Source: Ypsolopha sequella | Taxonomy: Eukaryota > Arthropoda > Insecta > Lepidoptera > Ypsolophidae | DNA: 64,000 nucleotides | Assembly (NCBI GenBank): GCA_934047225.1 | Contig: OW203987.1 | Location: forward strand, 31,639,501 to 31,703,500 | Direction: 5' to 3' | Shown: piece by piece, positions 10,901-23,926 of the stretch | Position numbering within the stretch: position 1 is the first letter of the stretch | Layout: every line of letters begins with the position of its first letter | Position numbers and translations under genes: made by a program | Notes under the pieces: generated by a model | The model's database searches: none | Told to the model about the DNA's origin: nothing | Seen by the model: the letters and a program-made list of their open reading frames with translations, nothing else

Positions 10901-12346
10901 TATTGCGTATATTTATTATTTTATATATTCCTTATTCCTACAGTTTTTATTTTATTCAAATGTATATTTTTTATTAAATTTAAGTATACCTAACCTTTAT
11001 TATTTCCTTTATTTTAACACTTTTTGCACATTTCCACAAATAACTTAAAGACAAAAAAAAAATTAAACATGGTGAACAAGGGTGGCACTTATAAATAACA
11101 TGTGGTGGTGTAAATACTAAATCAGAGAATAATACGGAGATCAAGATTAAAATATAAACCTAAATATCTAAGACATAAAAGTACATGTAAGGGAGTTGTC
11201 GGTCTATACGTAGTAATATGCCTTGACGAAGCGATATAAGCTAAACAGTTGCCTGCTCTGCACTTTAGGAGTTGCAGATAACATAATAATGCTGCGCCTC
11301 CCACCATGTGGGAATGGACAGATAACTGAAACCACTGATCACACTGACCGAACTTCCCAAAGACATCGAATTATGACAGTACTTTTTACATTTTCAAACA
11401 AATGTTACCTTCTGAGTTTTGTATGGGCCGTTTTTAGTTATGATATCAAGGATTCTCATTTTTCATGGAAGGAAATAAACACCGAAGAAACTTCGTTGTC
11501 GCAATTGTTTGTTGTAAGTAAATAACTTAGAAGTAAGGAAGACAAATACTGGTTCAACAATTAAGTCACCGATAATTAACCAACTAACTGACACATCATC
11601 GACATTAATACTGCGTCCAGCGAGCGAGTGACAAATTGCGTGTTATTTAATGAGAGATCAGATGTCGCATGGAAGGTTGAAAAAACGACAAATATTTCGG
11701 GACGCTTATGGTGCGGGGTGCAGGGGTGCGGGGTGAGGCGTCATTTGTAGCTATTAGTGAGTCGGTGTCTGTTGGAGCTCGAGGATTTATGAGTCAAGTA
11801 AAAAGTAGGCACCACATGTCACCACCAATTCATATACCTGCATGAGATGAGTACACTGAATTTGCTACTCGTTTGTTAAAACGTATACAAAATCTAGCTA
11901 GAGCTAGATTTTAAATATATTCCTCCAAGTAAAAAGCCATTTTCGCGTAATGCCATAAATCAAATTAATTTAATGTTTTTTTTTCAAAAATAAAAAGATC
12001 AATAATAAGTTGTGCGTTTAGAAAGAAAGAAAGAAAGAAAAGGCGTTTATTTTGAAAGCTACACCATTACAAAAAACACAAATAATCTAAACAATAAACT
12101 ATTATACAGCCTAAGGTAGTTTATAAGATGCAGCCAACAAAAAGGTCTCTGACTCAGCAAAATGCCACAGCAGAACTGTGACGCTGATCTTCCGTCAGGG
12201 GCCGCGAGTTGCGACACATGCGATGTAACAAAATTTATTTATGAAACTAAAATTTTCTCTGTGTGACATAAGAAAATTTACTAAAAGAAAATGCGTTTTA
12301 ATGGGTCAATAATATAATTCAATACAAAAAAAATAGGAGAAGAAAG

Positions 12347-12380
<34 letters not shown>

Positions 12381-12636
12381 TAAAATAAATTAATAAAAAT
12401 CGTTTAGAAACGAGCCCAGTTGTAAACACCTTAAGGGTGCATATAAAGTCATATTGAGCACCTCATTTTGCATCAATCAGAACTGAACTCAATGACTTTT
12501 CCTTTTATTGTAAAACAGCGCGCCATCAGCCGTGGCTGTTACGACCACCAAATAACACGCGCTCACGAAAAAAGGCGTTTTTAGGCTTCTAGATGCAATT
12601 ATCGAAATGTGGTAAAATGTTTAGACGGAGTAATTT
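10901..12636. other. AT-rich intergenic stretch
   Basis: No gene recognised. Simple repeats: GAAA near 12023-12040 and (AT)n near 12347-12373. A TCGCGTAATGCCATAAATCA word near 11943 recurs near 44880 and 58340 and marks an old interspersed repeat. Confidence 0.5.
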
Positions 12637-12927
12637 ATCTTGAATTAAAACACTTGTACTAGTAGTTTCACTTTATTTGTGTTAACTCCCAACCGGTTTC
12701 GGATTTTATTCCATTTTCAAGGGAAGATCTTATTTAAAATGTTTTACATGACTCCAGGCACTAGCTCTGAGCAACGTAAACAACTTACGTTGCTCAGAGC
12801 TAGTGCCTGGAGTCATGTAAAACATTTTAAATAAGATCTTCCCTTGAAAATGGAATAAAATCCGAAACCGGTTGGGAGTTAACACAAATAAAGTGAAACT
12901 ACTAGTACAAGTGTTTTAATTCAAGAT
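12637..12927. repeat. Near-perfect 291-bp hairpin (143-bp arms)
   Basis: The left arm (12637-12779) and right arm (12785-12927) are reverse complements with a 5-nt loop at the GTAA/TTAC centre near 12782. I saw no mismatch in the arms. The 13-bp word GGAGTAATTTATC occurs on both sides (12627-12639 and 12974-12986), consistent with a target duplication around an inserted sequence. It could be a foldback element or a self-inverted SINE. RNA from it would be double-stranded. Confidence 0.9.
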
Positions 12928-14896
12928 GTGTTTCAAGTTTCACCAAGTGCCGACAATCGCAAGTATAAATTTTGGAGTAATTTATCACTTATTTTTAATA
13001 CAAATTTCAAGGCTGTATAATGTAAGGAAGGCCTCAAAAAAAAAAAAACACTCAAAAAAAGAAATTTAGGTGTAATTTCGTAATTTTTTTCTATCGAACG
13101 AACTTAAATCTTTTGCATTTATTTCAAAATGTTTAGATCAGCCCCATAGTGTACTAACTATATTACTTTTATTAAACCGATTGACCAAGTTAAGATACAC
13201 AATGTGAATTATACGGACCTGTAAGGCGATTACTGTCGCCAAATTAGCAGCTCGATGTTTGTCGGTATGAATAACGACGGAAATGACATGGAAGTAACGT
13301 TCATATCAGCGCGCAATGCTGTTACGACGCTCGCTGCGTCCTTGATATGGTAAAATAGGAGAAAATAATACTTTTCACATGAACGTAATTGTTCGATTAA
13401 ATAATGCTATGCTACGTTTATAGCTGTTAAGTTTATCTTTTTATCAAAGCATAAATGAATTAAATCGGTCAAGCCGCTCAGGAACAGCAGGGAATTTAAG
13501 CCAAAAATACCATTGGGTTGAAATTTTTTTTTCATGTAGAAGTGTTGGTGGTACGAAAAAGAAAAATGTTGCATATGTTGTCTTAGAGTTGATAATTCAT
13601 TCAAAATTTTTTCAATGTTTTTGGTTTTGCCATAAACGAGGAGTAGGCTTTAGAAAGTACCCATTTGGCGATACTAAGCCCCTTAAGTCAAGAGTCAAAG
13701 AACCCACTTAAATACTTAAGAGTATGACATAGCCAAAACAAAAACCAGTTCCGGGCGTGGCTTATTCTATTTTACGATAGCGCGCGGGGGGAAATTCGTC
13801 CCGGTCTCTAAGCTCGCGTCACCATAGCAAAAATACGAATAGAGTGGACGAGGCATGGTCAAAAGTAATACGTATTTTATTTTATCTAATTTATTAGTGT
13901 ATTTCGATCATCGTCACACGGCATTGATCCTACTTGCTATCACGTCGGGACGTAAATTTATTATGGTCGGCTAAAAGTGGTTTTTTGAGTGTTTGATTTA
14001 TCAGTTGACCCTCGGAACATTTCAGACACTCCTTTAGAGATACATAATAATATTGTGACGGTTAATTGTCACCATTACCCATTCTTAAATATTTTTCGCC
14101 CGTTGAGCTGTTTTTACACTTGCGGGAAAATCAATTGGACCAAAAATTTCTTTACAAAAAATTTTTACTAAAGTTGTTATTACAAAAAGTGGAAACTAAC
14201 AAATATTCTCAGAAGGAATGCACCACGTCACAATCTATCTCACTGTAGCCTATACCAATTATGCCTCTCTCATTCAACCACGTTTAACTGCGTTACTATC
14301 TCATTCCAACTCATTTTAAATAGCGTCACTATTTATCTCACTCTAACGCGTGTTAAATGGCATTTCTAATGAACGTCAAATATTTTTACTGCCCGCCACT
14401 CTTTCATTCTAAATTCTAATTATTTTAAAAAATACGCAGCTCCTTTGGTAGTAAAATAGCTAAATCTTTTTTCAAAAGTAATACACAGAAATTGCCAGAT
14501 CATTTGAAAAACAATATTTGATGAGCCGTTATTTAAGACAATTTGCAAAACTAACATAGGACATTTTTTTTCAGGGTGTGGTATCGAACTAACCTAATTA
14601 CAAAAAATTGCTCATAAATTGGGTTTTTATTTTTCTTCCTGATGTAACAGCATTTCAAGGTTTATTTTTGACTTTATCAATAGCATGACTATTCAGAGTT
14701 GCGCAACAAAAATTTTATTCTTAGAATTTAGAACTGGTTAGCTTTGACTCTCAAAAATCTATTCGAATTCATAAAAGTACCATCAACTCGAAGACTATCT
14801 ACTTTTTGCTGAGGTCATAATTTGATATTCTGGTCAGTCATGAGCTGGCCTACCAGCCTTCCAAGGGAAAGCGTTGACTTTTGGGACACCTGTTTA
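12928..14896. other. AT-rich intergenic stretch
   Basis: No gene recognised. Short open frames near 13407-13604 and 13989-14248 have no recognisable motif and AT-driven composition. Confidence 0.5.
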
Positions 14897-16697
14897 CCCT
14901 TGGGATAAATCGCCAAGTGTTTAAAATATAGAAATTTATTTGTATCATAGTTTGAAATGTTCAGGTCCCTTTACGCAAAATGAAAAAACAAAACTCTTTT
15001 AGGATTAATTTGTTGTCCCTATGTTTGTCTGTTTGTCCGTTTGTCTAGGCAATTTTTCTGGGTAAAATCAATAAATGCTAATATTTACAGCCTTGTAAAA
15101 CATACATATTATAACGTTTTTATGGCCTTTTGTTTAACTCTTTCATACAAATTTTCTCCTTATGAAAATATAGAGATCAACACTTCACATAATATTTTGC
15201 ATTTGAAAGAAAGCACAGAAAGGAACTGTAGAACAAATAATGTAAAAAATATAAAACCATATCTTTCTATTCTAAAGGGATTAATAATTTCCTGTTTGTT
15301 CAATGTGGCGATAGCTTTGTTTATTTTTTTTTCTTTGTTACAAAGATAACAAATATTTTCATACAAGGTTAAGGTTAAGGGCTATTTCTCCGAATTTGTA
15401 ACAAAATATTAAGAAATAATTATAACGGTAAAGTACAACTTTTAGCTAAGTTGTTAAAAGTTTGCTATATGCATAAACATATTTTAATGATATTATGGTA
15501 TCTTCAAAATAATTGGGTTTTCCATAAGCGTGATATCAGATTATTTAAGAAATTTACGGCTGGTATCACGACGACGGATAAGCCAATTATTTTATTACTA
15601 TTGTAATATAATTAAAAATATGTTAATGCATACAGCAGACTTTTAACTATAAGTTTTCTTAACTAAAAGTTGTATTTTTACTTATTGAAATTGTATTTCT
15701 CATCAAGAAGTGCAAGATGACAAGATATTCAAAATAAGTTAATTGAATTTGTGAAATGGTTTCAGGTCAAAACAGTTTTCCATGAAACGGCAATTGTTTA
15801 TACTTAGCAAAGTGTGTAAACTTAATCATCTTAAAATTAACGACGCCTGTATTTCTCTCTTTTTTATTTCCAGTATAGATAAAATATACAAACTTGTTAA
15901 ACTTTGTGTAAAAACGAGGCAATATTGACGATATCCTGACAGCTATTATGATGGTGTTTTATCAAATTTTGCTTTTTGGGCTGTATAGAGACGTAGTTAG
16001 ATGTCACTAGAATATACTCATGAAAAAAGATATGAAGAAAATAAGCTGTAGACTTCACATTCGGTTTATACCTATTGTATGAATTTTAAGAAAAATACAG
16101 GGGTAAAGGGACCTCTTAAGGAAAACCTTGTATTAAACTATTTGTTATCTTAGTAAAAAATAATTCAAGGAAAAAAATAAACAAAGCTATCGCCACATTG
16201 AACAGTAGATAATTAATCCCTTTAGAATAGAACAACATGGTTTTCATATTTTTTACATTATTTGTTCAACAATTCCTTTCTGTGTTGACTTTTAAATGCA
16301 AAATATTATCTCAAGTGTTCATCCCTACATTTTCATAGTGAGAAAATTTGTATGAAAAACGTAAAAAAAAAAAAACGCAAAAACCTAAAACGTAATATAA
16401 ATAAAAACGTCAAAAGTATGTTTTTACAGCTCTATAGAGGGCCGTTTATATTGGTATTTATTATTTTACCCAGAAAAAATTGTCTAGACAAACGGACAGA
16501 CAGACAAACATAGGGATAATAATAGGGATAATAGGGATAACAAATTAATCCTAAAAGAGTTTCATTGTTTTTATTTTGCGTAACAAAACCTGAACATGTA
16601 CCGACAGGATTATCTACGATCTAATAATTTTGCCATGCACTGTAAATATTTCAAAATAAATTTCTATATTTTAAATGCTTGGCGATTTATCCCAAGT
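14897..16697. repeat. Foldback structure with long imperfect inverted arms
   Basis: The outer left arm (about 14897-15400) and right arm (about 16105-16697) are imperfect inverted copies. Examples are CTTGGGATAAATCGCCAAG at the outer left with its complement at the outer right, and GTTTGTCCGTTTGTCTA near 15029 with its complement near 16483. A second inverted pair (about 15435-15545 against 15565-15690) sits inside. It is likely a decayed DNA transposon or foldback element. No transposase is visible. Confidence 0.7.
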
Positions 16698-17596
16698 AAG
16701 TGTACCTATATAATTTGCAAAAAACTTCACTTATTGGACCTGAAATGGTGAGCCAATACTAGAGGGTAATTTCACGAAAAGGTCATTGACCTTTGTTACA
16801 GATCTCAGTAAGTATAAGTAAATTAATTTGGGTTTCAATAACGATCACAAAATTATTCTTTTAGAGTAACATATATTATTTTCCCGCATAAAAGTATGAA
16901 TTCATTCCAAATTCATTCAGTTTTGTTGTTATGACTATGGCACGATGTAGCTAAATCACTCATACACATATTTTGTTGAGTTTTTAACGGCAGGAATATG
17001 ATGCTCCTCGAAATATTACTTTATAAAATTAATTTCAATGTGTTTTGAAGTAGTTTTGGGAGATATTTATAGCTTGCAAAAAAGGGCACAGGTTCCACGT
17101 CTTACGGGCGCCAACGCTAGGCGTAGACTGACAATATCTTGCTGCCGCTGACTGCATCAGTGGATTTACGTATTTTTGGAAAAAGGGGGTGCTTCTTTTG
17201 ACCCGAATAACGTGGTATTTGGAAAATGAATAGATATCATTCACACTAATTTTATTAAAAAAAAACCAACAAAATCGCTAAAGCGATACCTGAAACAAAA
17301 TCGATAAGAAGTGTGCAATAGAGGGTTACAAAAAAATTCATTGACAGTACAAATATGAATCGATTAACGTGGTTTGTGGAAAATGAATACCTTAAAGTTC
17401 AACCAAAAACATGTATTTTTTTTATGGCTATACGTAACCTAATTATTGCAACAAAATCATCCGAAAGCTGACATTTTATTTCTGTTTGTATTTTCGTTCC
17501 CCTTAAGCTTTTGCAAGTTGGCTAATTGAAAATCCTTGAAGCTATAAATAACAGCAGCCTACAATAAAACGCTCAATTTATGTGTCAAAAGAAAAA
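16698..17596. other. AT-rich intergenic stretch
   Basis: No gene or repeat recognised. Confidence 0.4.
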
Positions 17597-19400
17597 AGTG
17601 AGAATCAGTTATTGTGTGCGGGCTCCGGCAACTGGCGGGTGAGTGGTGCCACAGTATAAGTGAGATGCAGTTATTGTGTGTGGGCTCCGGCAACTGGCGG
17701 GTGAGTGATGCCACAGTATAAGTGAGATGCAGTTATTGTGTGTGGGCTCCGGCAACTGGCGGGTGAGTGATGCCACAGTATAAGTGAGATGCAGTTATTG
17801 TGTGTGGGCTCCGGCAACTGGCGGGTGAGTGATGCCACAGTATAAGTGAGATGCAGTTATTGTGTGTGGGCTCCGGCAACTGGCGGGTGAGTGATGCCAC
17901 AGTATTTAAGTGAGATGCAGTTATTGTGTGTGGGCTCCGGCAACTGGCGGGTGAGTGGTGCCACAGTATAAGTGAGATGCAGTTATTGTGTGTGGGCTCC
18001 GGCAACTGGCGGGTGAGTGATGCCACAGTATAAGTGAGATGCAGTTATTGTGTGTGGGCTCCGGCAACTGGCGGGTGAGTGATGCCACAGTATAAGTGAG
18101 ATGCAGTTATTGTGTGTGGGCTCCGGCAACTGGCGGGTGAGTGATGCCACAGTATAAGTGAGATGCAGTTATTGTGTGTGGGCTCCGGCAACTGGCGGGT
18201 GAGTGATGCCACAGTATAAGTGAGATGCAGTTATTGTGTGTGGGCTCCGGCAACTGGCGGGTGAGTGATGCCACAGTATAAGTGAGATGCAGTTATTGTG
18301 TGTGGGCTCCGGCAACTGGCGGGTGAGTGATGCCACAGTATAAGTGAGATGCAGTTATTGTGTGTGGGCTCCGGCAACTGGCGGGTGAGTGGTGCCACAG
18401 TATAAGTGAGATGCAGTTATTGTGTGTGGGCTCCGGCAACTGGCGGGTGAGTGATGCCACAGTATAAGTGAGATGCAGTTATTGTGTGTGGGCTCCGGCA
18501 ACTGGCGGGTGAGTGATGCCACAGTATAAGTGAGATGCAGTTATTGTGTGCGGGCTCCGGCAACTGGCGGGTGAGTGGTGCCACAGTATAAGTGAGATGC
18601 AGTTATTGTGTGCGGGCTCCGGCAACTGGCGGGTGAGTGGTGCCACAGTATAAGTGAGATGCAGTTATTGTGTGTGGGCTCCAGCAACTGGCGGGTGAGT
18701 GGTGCCACAGTATAAGTGAGATGCAGTTATTGTGTGCGGGCTCCGGCAACTGGCGGGTGAGTGGTGCCACAGTATAAGTGAGATGCAGTTATTGTGTGCG
18801 GGCTCCGGCAACTGGCGGGTGAGTGGTGCCACAGTATAAGTGAGATGCAGTTATTGTGTGCGGGCTCCGGCAACTGGCGGGTGAGTGGTGCCACAGTATA
18901 AGTGAGATGCAGTTATTGTGTGCGGGCTCCGGCAACTGGCGGGTGAGTGGTGCCACAGTATAAGTGAGATGCAGTTATTGTGTGCGGGCTCCGGCAACTG
19001 GCGGGTGAGTGGTGCCACAGTATAAGTGAGATGCAGTTATTGTGTGCGGGCTCCGGCAACTGGCGGGTGAGTGTTGCCACAGTATAAGTGAGATGCAGTT
19101 ATTGTGTGCGGGCTCCGGCAACTGGCGGGTGAGTGGTGCCACAGTATAAGTGAGATGCAGTTATTGTGTGCGGGCTCCGGCAACTGGCGGGTGAGTGGTG
19201 CCACAGTATAAGTGAGATGCAGTTATTGTGTGCGGGCTCCGGCAACTGGCGGGTGAGTGGTGCCACAGTATTTAAGTGAGATGCAGTTATTGTGTGTGGG
19301 CTCCGGCAACTGGCGGGTGAGTGGTGCCACAGTATAAGTGAGATGCAGTTATTGTGTGCGGGCTCCGGCAACTGGCGGGTGAGTGGTGCCACAGTATAAG
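17597..19400. repeat. 62-bp satellite, about 29 units
   Basis: The unit carries GCTCCGGCAACTGGCGGGTG and GAGATGCAGTTATTGTGTG. Two sequence types are arranged in blocks: mainly GTGTGTGGG with GTGATGCC in the left half, and GTGTGCGGG with GTGGTGCC from about 18540. Two units (near 17904 and 19270) have a 2-bp insertion before AAGTGAG. The 97-residue minus-strand frames within it are by-products of the repeat. Confidence 0.97.
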
Positions 19401-19957
19401 CACAGTGTAAGGTGGTATAAGTTATACAGTTACTGTGGTGGCGCCGAGTCGCAACGGTTCGGCACTCGGGAGATTTATAGCGGGTCTCTTCAATTTGGAG
19501 AGGTCCGGCGCGAGGGCCTGTTCCTCAGCCTGCACTTATACACCGCATTAGCGAAATTTACAACTGTCGCCATTATGGACACGCCAATTGTTGTTGTAGT
19601 CGGCGCGGGCCTGGTTTATTTCGAGACTAATTATAACATGTGAACTTAGAAGCCGTCACAGCTGTAACCCTGTGAATAGTTGTGTCCGTGTCACGTAACC
19701 CTCGCTTGTAAATCATCCCCGAGTAGTTGGAATGCGCTGACTCCCAATGTTCCAGCCGACTCATGACTCATGATGACACACATTCTACGACATGACGACG
19801 TCAGGTCGGGTGTTGTGTTGACTACTCACTAGATTTATATTCCTGCTCATTAAACTAACCGCTGTGTGTCTCATTAACCTAACCGCTGTGTGTGTCTCCA
19901 GTGTGGCTGATGTTTCTAACACCTCTCGGCTGACACAATGTATGATGGATACATTAA
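19401..19957. other. Intergenic stretch
   Basis: Moderately GC-rich start (19430-19600), then a doubled AACCTAACCGCTGTGTGT-like word near 19855-19890. No gene recognised. Confidence 0.4.
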
Positions 19958-20378
19958 GGCGATACGTAAAAGATTAAGCGTCCCTGTTACTCCATATGAG
20001 AAAAAAACCTCAGTGCGAGTGGGACAGATTCGTGGAAAAGAAGCAAAAAGTCGGTTCTTTATATAATACATATAATAAATGTACTAAGCTATTTTGTCAA
20101 AAAGATTTTCAAGGATACTTTACAAAATACATAATATCCACATTTTGAATGCAATGTCACAATGAAATTAGTTAGCATTTCAGAATTACAGGAAAAAATA
20201 AAACAATTAAGAGGTCTTTTCGGAATTAAATTCTATTCTATCGAGAAAATTCCATCCAATCGCGTTTTCCTTCGGTGATAATCTTAATCAAATACTCAAT
20301 AAACATTTACCCAAAATGAAAATGACCTTATAGTGGAGTAAATGGATTCGAAAAAACCCCATTTTTTTTGGTATCGCC
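19958..20378. mobile_element. Candidate TTAA-flanked MITE (421 bp)
   Basis: Flanked by TTAA on both sides (19954-19957 and 20379-20382), with GGCGATAC at the left end and its complement GTATCGCC at the right end. TTAA duplication is the mark of piggyBac-type transposition, but the end sequence is not the usual piggyBac CCC/GGG and the inverted repeat is short. No coding capacity. Confidence 0.45.
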
Positions 20379-20382
20379 TTAA

Positions 20383-21449
20383 CGTGTAGATGGAAAGAAA
20401 TCTTTTTCAGTTGAAGTCGATATAACTTACAGTAGTTTTATGTTATGTTACTTGCCTCATGTCATGTACATTCACATGCACATAAACATAATGTGTAGAG
20501 TAGTGTTATCTAAGTTTCAAATATTGCTATCCTGAGCATTATTCCAGCTGACTTGGTCCGGTCCGTAAATGGCACAGTCACGACTTGCTTCGTTAGAATA
20601 TATTATATTCTATACATTATATTCAATATAATATACGAATTTTATTCCTACTTACAAGTCTTACAACTCATACAACTCATTTCTTTGAGTGTGTCGTACA
20701 TAAAGAGATACTCCCGGTTCAGTAATATAATATCTAAGGTTTAGAGAAGTGTCTGTAACGACAGACTTGTCGTGGAACGTGTCCTTAGCATCGATATTAT
20801 GCTATTGAATCCTGCTATTTGCCAACTGCAATGGTTGAAATATCAAATTAGAAAGTAAACTAACAAACAGATTTACTCTGGATGTGGTGGGAATAAGAGT
20901 GAGGTAAACCGTACCGACTAGATAGTGTGCGGTGAGGGGGCAGGTAGGGGTGGGGGGGGGGGGGGTGCTGATTTATGTGGTACATTAGCGGCGGGGCGCG
21001 GCGCGGCGGCGGTGCGCACGCGCGGCTCTGCTGCTCTACGCCGCGCCGATTTATGTATCACCGACGCGGCCTCTCCCGAACTCAACTCAATTTACTAAAT
21101 CCAAAAGAAAATTGAGTTCTAAAATAACAGCATCATAATGAAAAATTATCATTCTTTCTTATGATCGCGATTAACTTCTCAAGATTAAGAATTAAAAAAA
21201 GAGAGCCATCGGTGACCGATACATTGTCGTAAGCGTAACGAATAGAAAATTAAACGTCTGAAAAAAAAGTAGTTCTTTCCGGTCCTTCCTCTTACAGCAT
21301 GTGCTGGTAGGTCACAATCAAAGATCTCGGATTATTTTACACATTTACAGTAGGTATATGTATTTCACTATGAATTTATACAGATTTTTAAGATTCTTCA
21401 TTTTTCCATACCTACTACAATACTTTACAATAGGTAGGTACAGACATGT
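20383..21449. other. Intergenic stretch with a CpG-rich core
   Basis: Near 20950-21060 a G-run is followed by GGGGCGCGGCGCGGCGG and CGCACGCGCGGC, strikingly GC-rich for this window. It could be a host regulatory element. No reading frame recognised. Confidence 0.45.
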
Positions 21450-21579
21450 ATGGACCGTCGTGTCGTCGTCCCTCTCGGAGCAACATTCCAGCAAAGTGCC
21501 GGTGATGATGTTAAAAATATAAAATTTGTACTTTTGTACAATAGGAATATCATTTTGAAAACTAAGATCACTTCATCAT

Positions 21580-21842
21580 ACGAATGTTTATATGGCGAGG
21601 GCTTCATATTTGTGCCTTTTGCTGTAAAAACTCTTGGGCCGTGGGGTTCGGAACCGCGGCGACTTTATAAAGAAATTTCGTCGCGCTTGGTCGACGCTTC
21701 AGGTGACCGAAGGGCTGGAAGCTACTTTGGCCAAAGAATTAGTTTGGCCATTCAACGTGGCAACGCCGCCAGCCTTTTGGGCAGCCTTCCTAACGACGGC
21801 AGCGATCTGGCCAGCATTTTCTATTTATTGTTATTATTTTAG
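21580..21842 (+). pseudogene. C-terminal remnant of a retroelement reverse-transcriptase protein
   Basis: The plus frame encodes KTLGPWGSEPRRLYKE, RAGSYFGQRISLAIQRGNA and ASLLGSLPND and ends at 21842. The pattern TLGPWG...GSYFGQRISLAIQRGNAASLLG is, as I recall, a recurring C-terminal segment of reverse-transcriptase-like proteins in animal repeats. No RT motif lies upstream, so this is an isolated fragment. The clade is uncertain. Confidence 0.5.
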
Positions 21843-21981
21843 GTTTACTTTGTTAGATTTTTTATTTGTAGGTCATCTTTAGTTAAGTTTTTAATGTTAT
21901 TTAAGTTTTTAGGTAAGTTTTTCTGCAGTAATAAAAACAAATAATAAACACAGAGAGTATGTACATTTTATATTACTCCTT

Positions 21982-22648
21982 TTTAGGGTTCCGTAGTAAA
22001 CAACAAGGAACGCTTATAGTTTTGCCATGTCCGTCTGTCTGTCTGTCTGTCTGTCCGCGGCTTAGCTTAGAGACTATTAGTACTAGAAAGCTGTAATTTG
22101 GTATGGGTATACTTATTTATTAAGCCGATAAAGTGTTACAGTAAAATTTTGAAAAAGATGTTTTTTGGGTACCTTTCCTACACGTAAAGTGGGGATGATT
22201 TCTTTTTCTCATCTATCCCCTAGTGTGAGGTGTCGTTGGATAGGTAATTTAAACATATTGGGGGTATGTGAAGACCATTTTTTGATCCAGGGTTCTGTTT
22301 GCGATATATTTAGCTTAAAAGTGTTAATTTTTAAGTCAATTGTCCCCCCCCTGACAGCGAAACGGTTGTATTGGGAAAAGTGAAAAAACTCACGGCAGTC
22401 GTGTACATAACGAAATAAAAAGGAAAACTGTCACAGCTAAGTAGACTTTACAAGATAGGTAACGAGAGTACGAGTTTTAGTTCCCTCTAAACACGGGACG
22501 ATTCGCATCAGCAGGAACAAAATGTATGGGCCGTTCTTGGGAAGAACAACTTCCGAGCGTACTAGATGTTTGGCGCGATCTGTATTATCATAGATATTGG
22601 TACAGAACCCTTCGTGCGCGGGTCCGACTCGCACTTGGCCGGTTTTCA
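21982..22648 (+). mobile_element. Interspersed lepidopteran-type repeat, non-coding
   Basis: Starts near AGGGTTCCGTAGTAAAC with a (GTCT)n run and ends with GGGTCCGACTCGCACTTGG. The ending recurs at 7165-7240. I recall this layout as widespread in Lepidoptera. No ORF recognised; the family name is not assigned. Confidence 0.55.
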
Positions 22649-23657
22649 CGTTGTTAGGTGACTCAAGGCGACAAAATGCATACTTTTATTCAGAAAGACA
22701 TCGTTAATTTTGTGAAATGATGTCGTTTTGAATAATTAAAGTTTGTAGTGCCCTCTAATATAATATAAATTCAAAAAACTAATAAACTGCTAGTGAAGTA
22801 ATTTACGGTTATAATATAAGTTATATTATAACAGACGACGGTAGACACTCGACACTTGGACCTACACCATCTGAGAGCAGAGAGCACACATGACGTGACG
22901 TTGCCAAGATGTCTTCATATTTAGTAGCACTTGAGGCCGCCGCGCCGACTCCCTGGCGCCGGCGTCTCCGCGCCGCGCGCCGTTCTCGAGCGTTGCTGCA
23001 GCGGGGGCGCGGGGGCAGAGGTGACGCGCCTGCGCACTCTATCTGATCCGACGTGATATCAATCAATGTTCATATTAACCACTTCGATCTCTGCTGCCAT
23101 TACATTACGCTCAATACTTCAGTCATTCTATTTGGAGCGCCTCGCTCCCTATCTAATGAAACGTCTATTGTGCAGTATGATGAGGATTAAGACTCTATAT
23201 CGGTGTTTGTGCGGGCGACAATGTTCAATTGTTCTTTTTGTTCAATGCACAATAAAGTTTTTGTTACCCGACTTTTCCGAATTATTTTGGCGGTTTTGAT
23301 ATCGGTATTTTAGCCCGGGCGGCGGGTTCAACCAAAGGTATCTCACAATATACCAGAACGCATTTACTTTGTAGGGAAAGCCGACCTTTAGTTGCTTCAA
23401 AACCACATGGTCGGCCAGGGTGCAACTTGGCACGTTTTGCGTTATGTAATAAGAAAAGAAGTGATTCTTTGGCCCTCCTAAAATATTTCGTCGAATACTA
23501 GAACAAAACTAGGCTGTTGTACTAAAAACCGTTTAGTAAAACTTGAAATTTTTTATCGGCCGAGTACTATCTTGGCAGATTCCTGTGACCGACCGATTTT
23601 GTGGTGCCAAATTATCTCACCGAATACCAAAATAAAACCAACGCATTATAATAGAAT
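22649..23657. other. Intergenic stretch with a CpG-rich core
   Basis: A CpG-rich block at about 22930-23040 contains GCGCCTGCGCA (about 23027), close to the NRF1/Ewg consensus. The rest is AT-rich. No gene recognised. Confidence 0.4.
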
Positions 23658-23845
23658 TGTAGGGATTTCTCTCTACAGTTTTATAGATGATTGAATGAAG
23701 AGCGGCGTATTTATGAAGAAAACAACCGCTAATGTGGAGTGCGTATATTTCACTAATTGTACGATGATTGTTTTGCAAAATAAGTAAACTATAAAATGCT
23801 TACGCTAAAGTATTACAAAATAATAATCTTTGGACAGTTGACTGT
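23658..23845 (-). repeat. 3' LTR of BEL/Pao element 2 (188 bp)
   Basis: Base-for-base the same as 36122-36309 by eye. On the plus strand it starts TGTAGGGATT and ends GTTGACTGT, so it has the CA 3' end on the element strand but lacks the usual TG start there. Confidence 0.95.
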
Positions 23846-23926
23846 ACATGCTGCCGAGAACAAAGAAGAATATAAATCTAGAAACTTAAATTATTTCATT
23901 TCTAATTTCTAAATATTGCAAATTAA

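Noticed and set aside
17733..19392. 97-codon minus-strand frames
   Set aside because: By-products of the 62-bp satellite.
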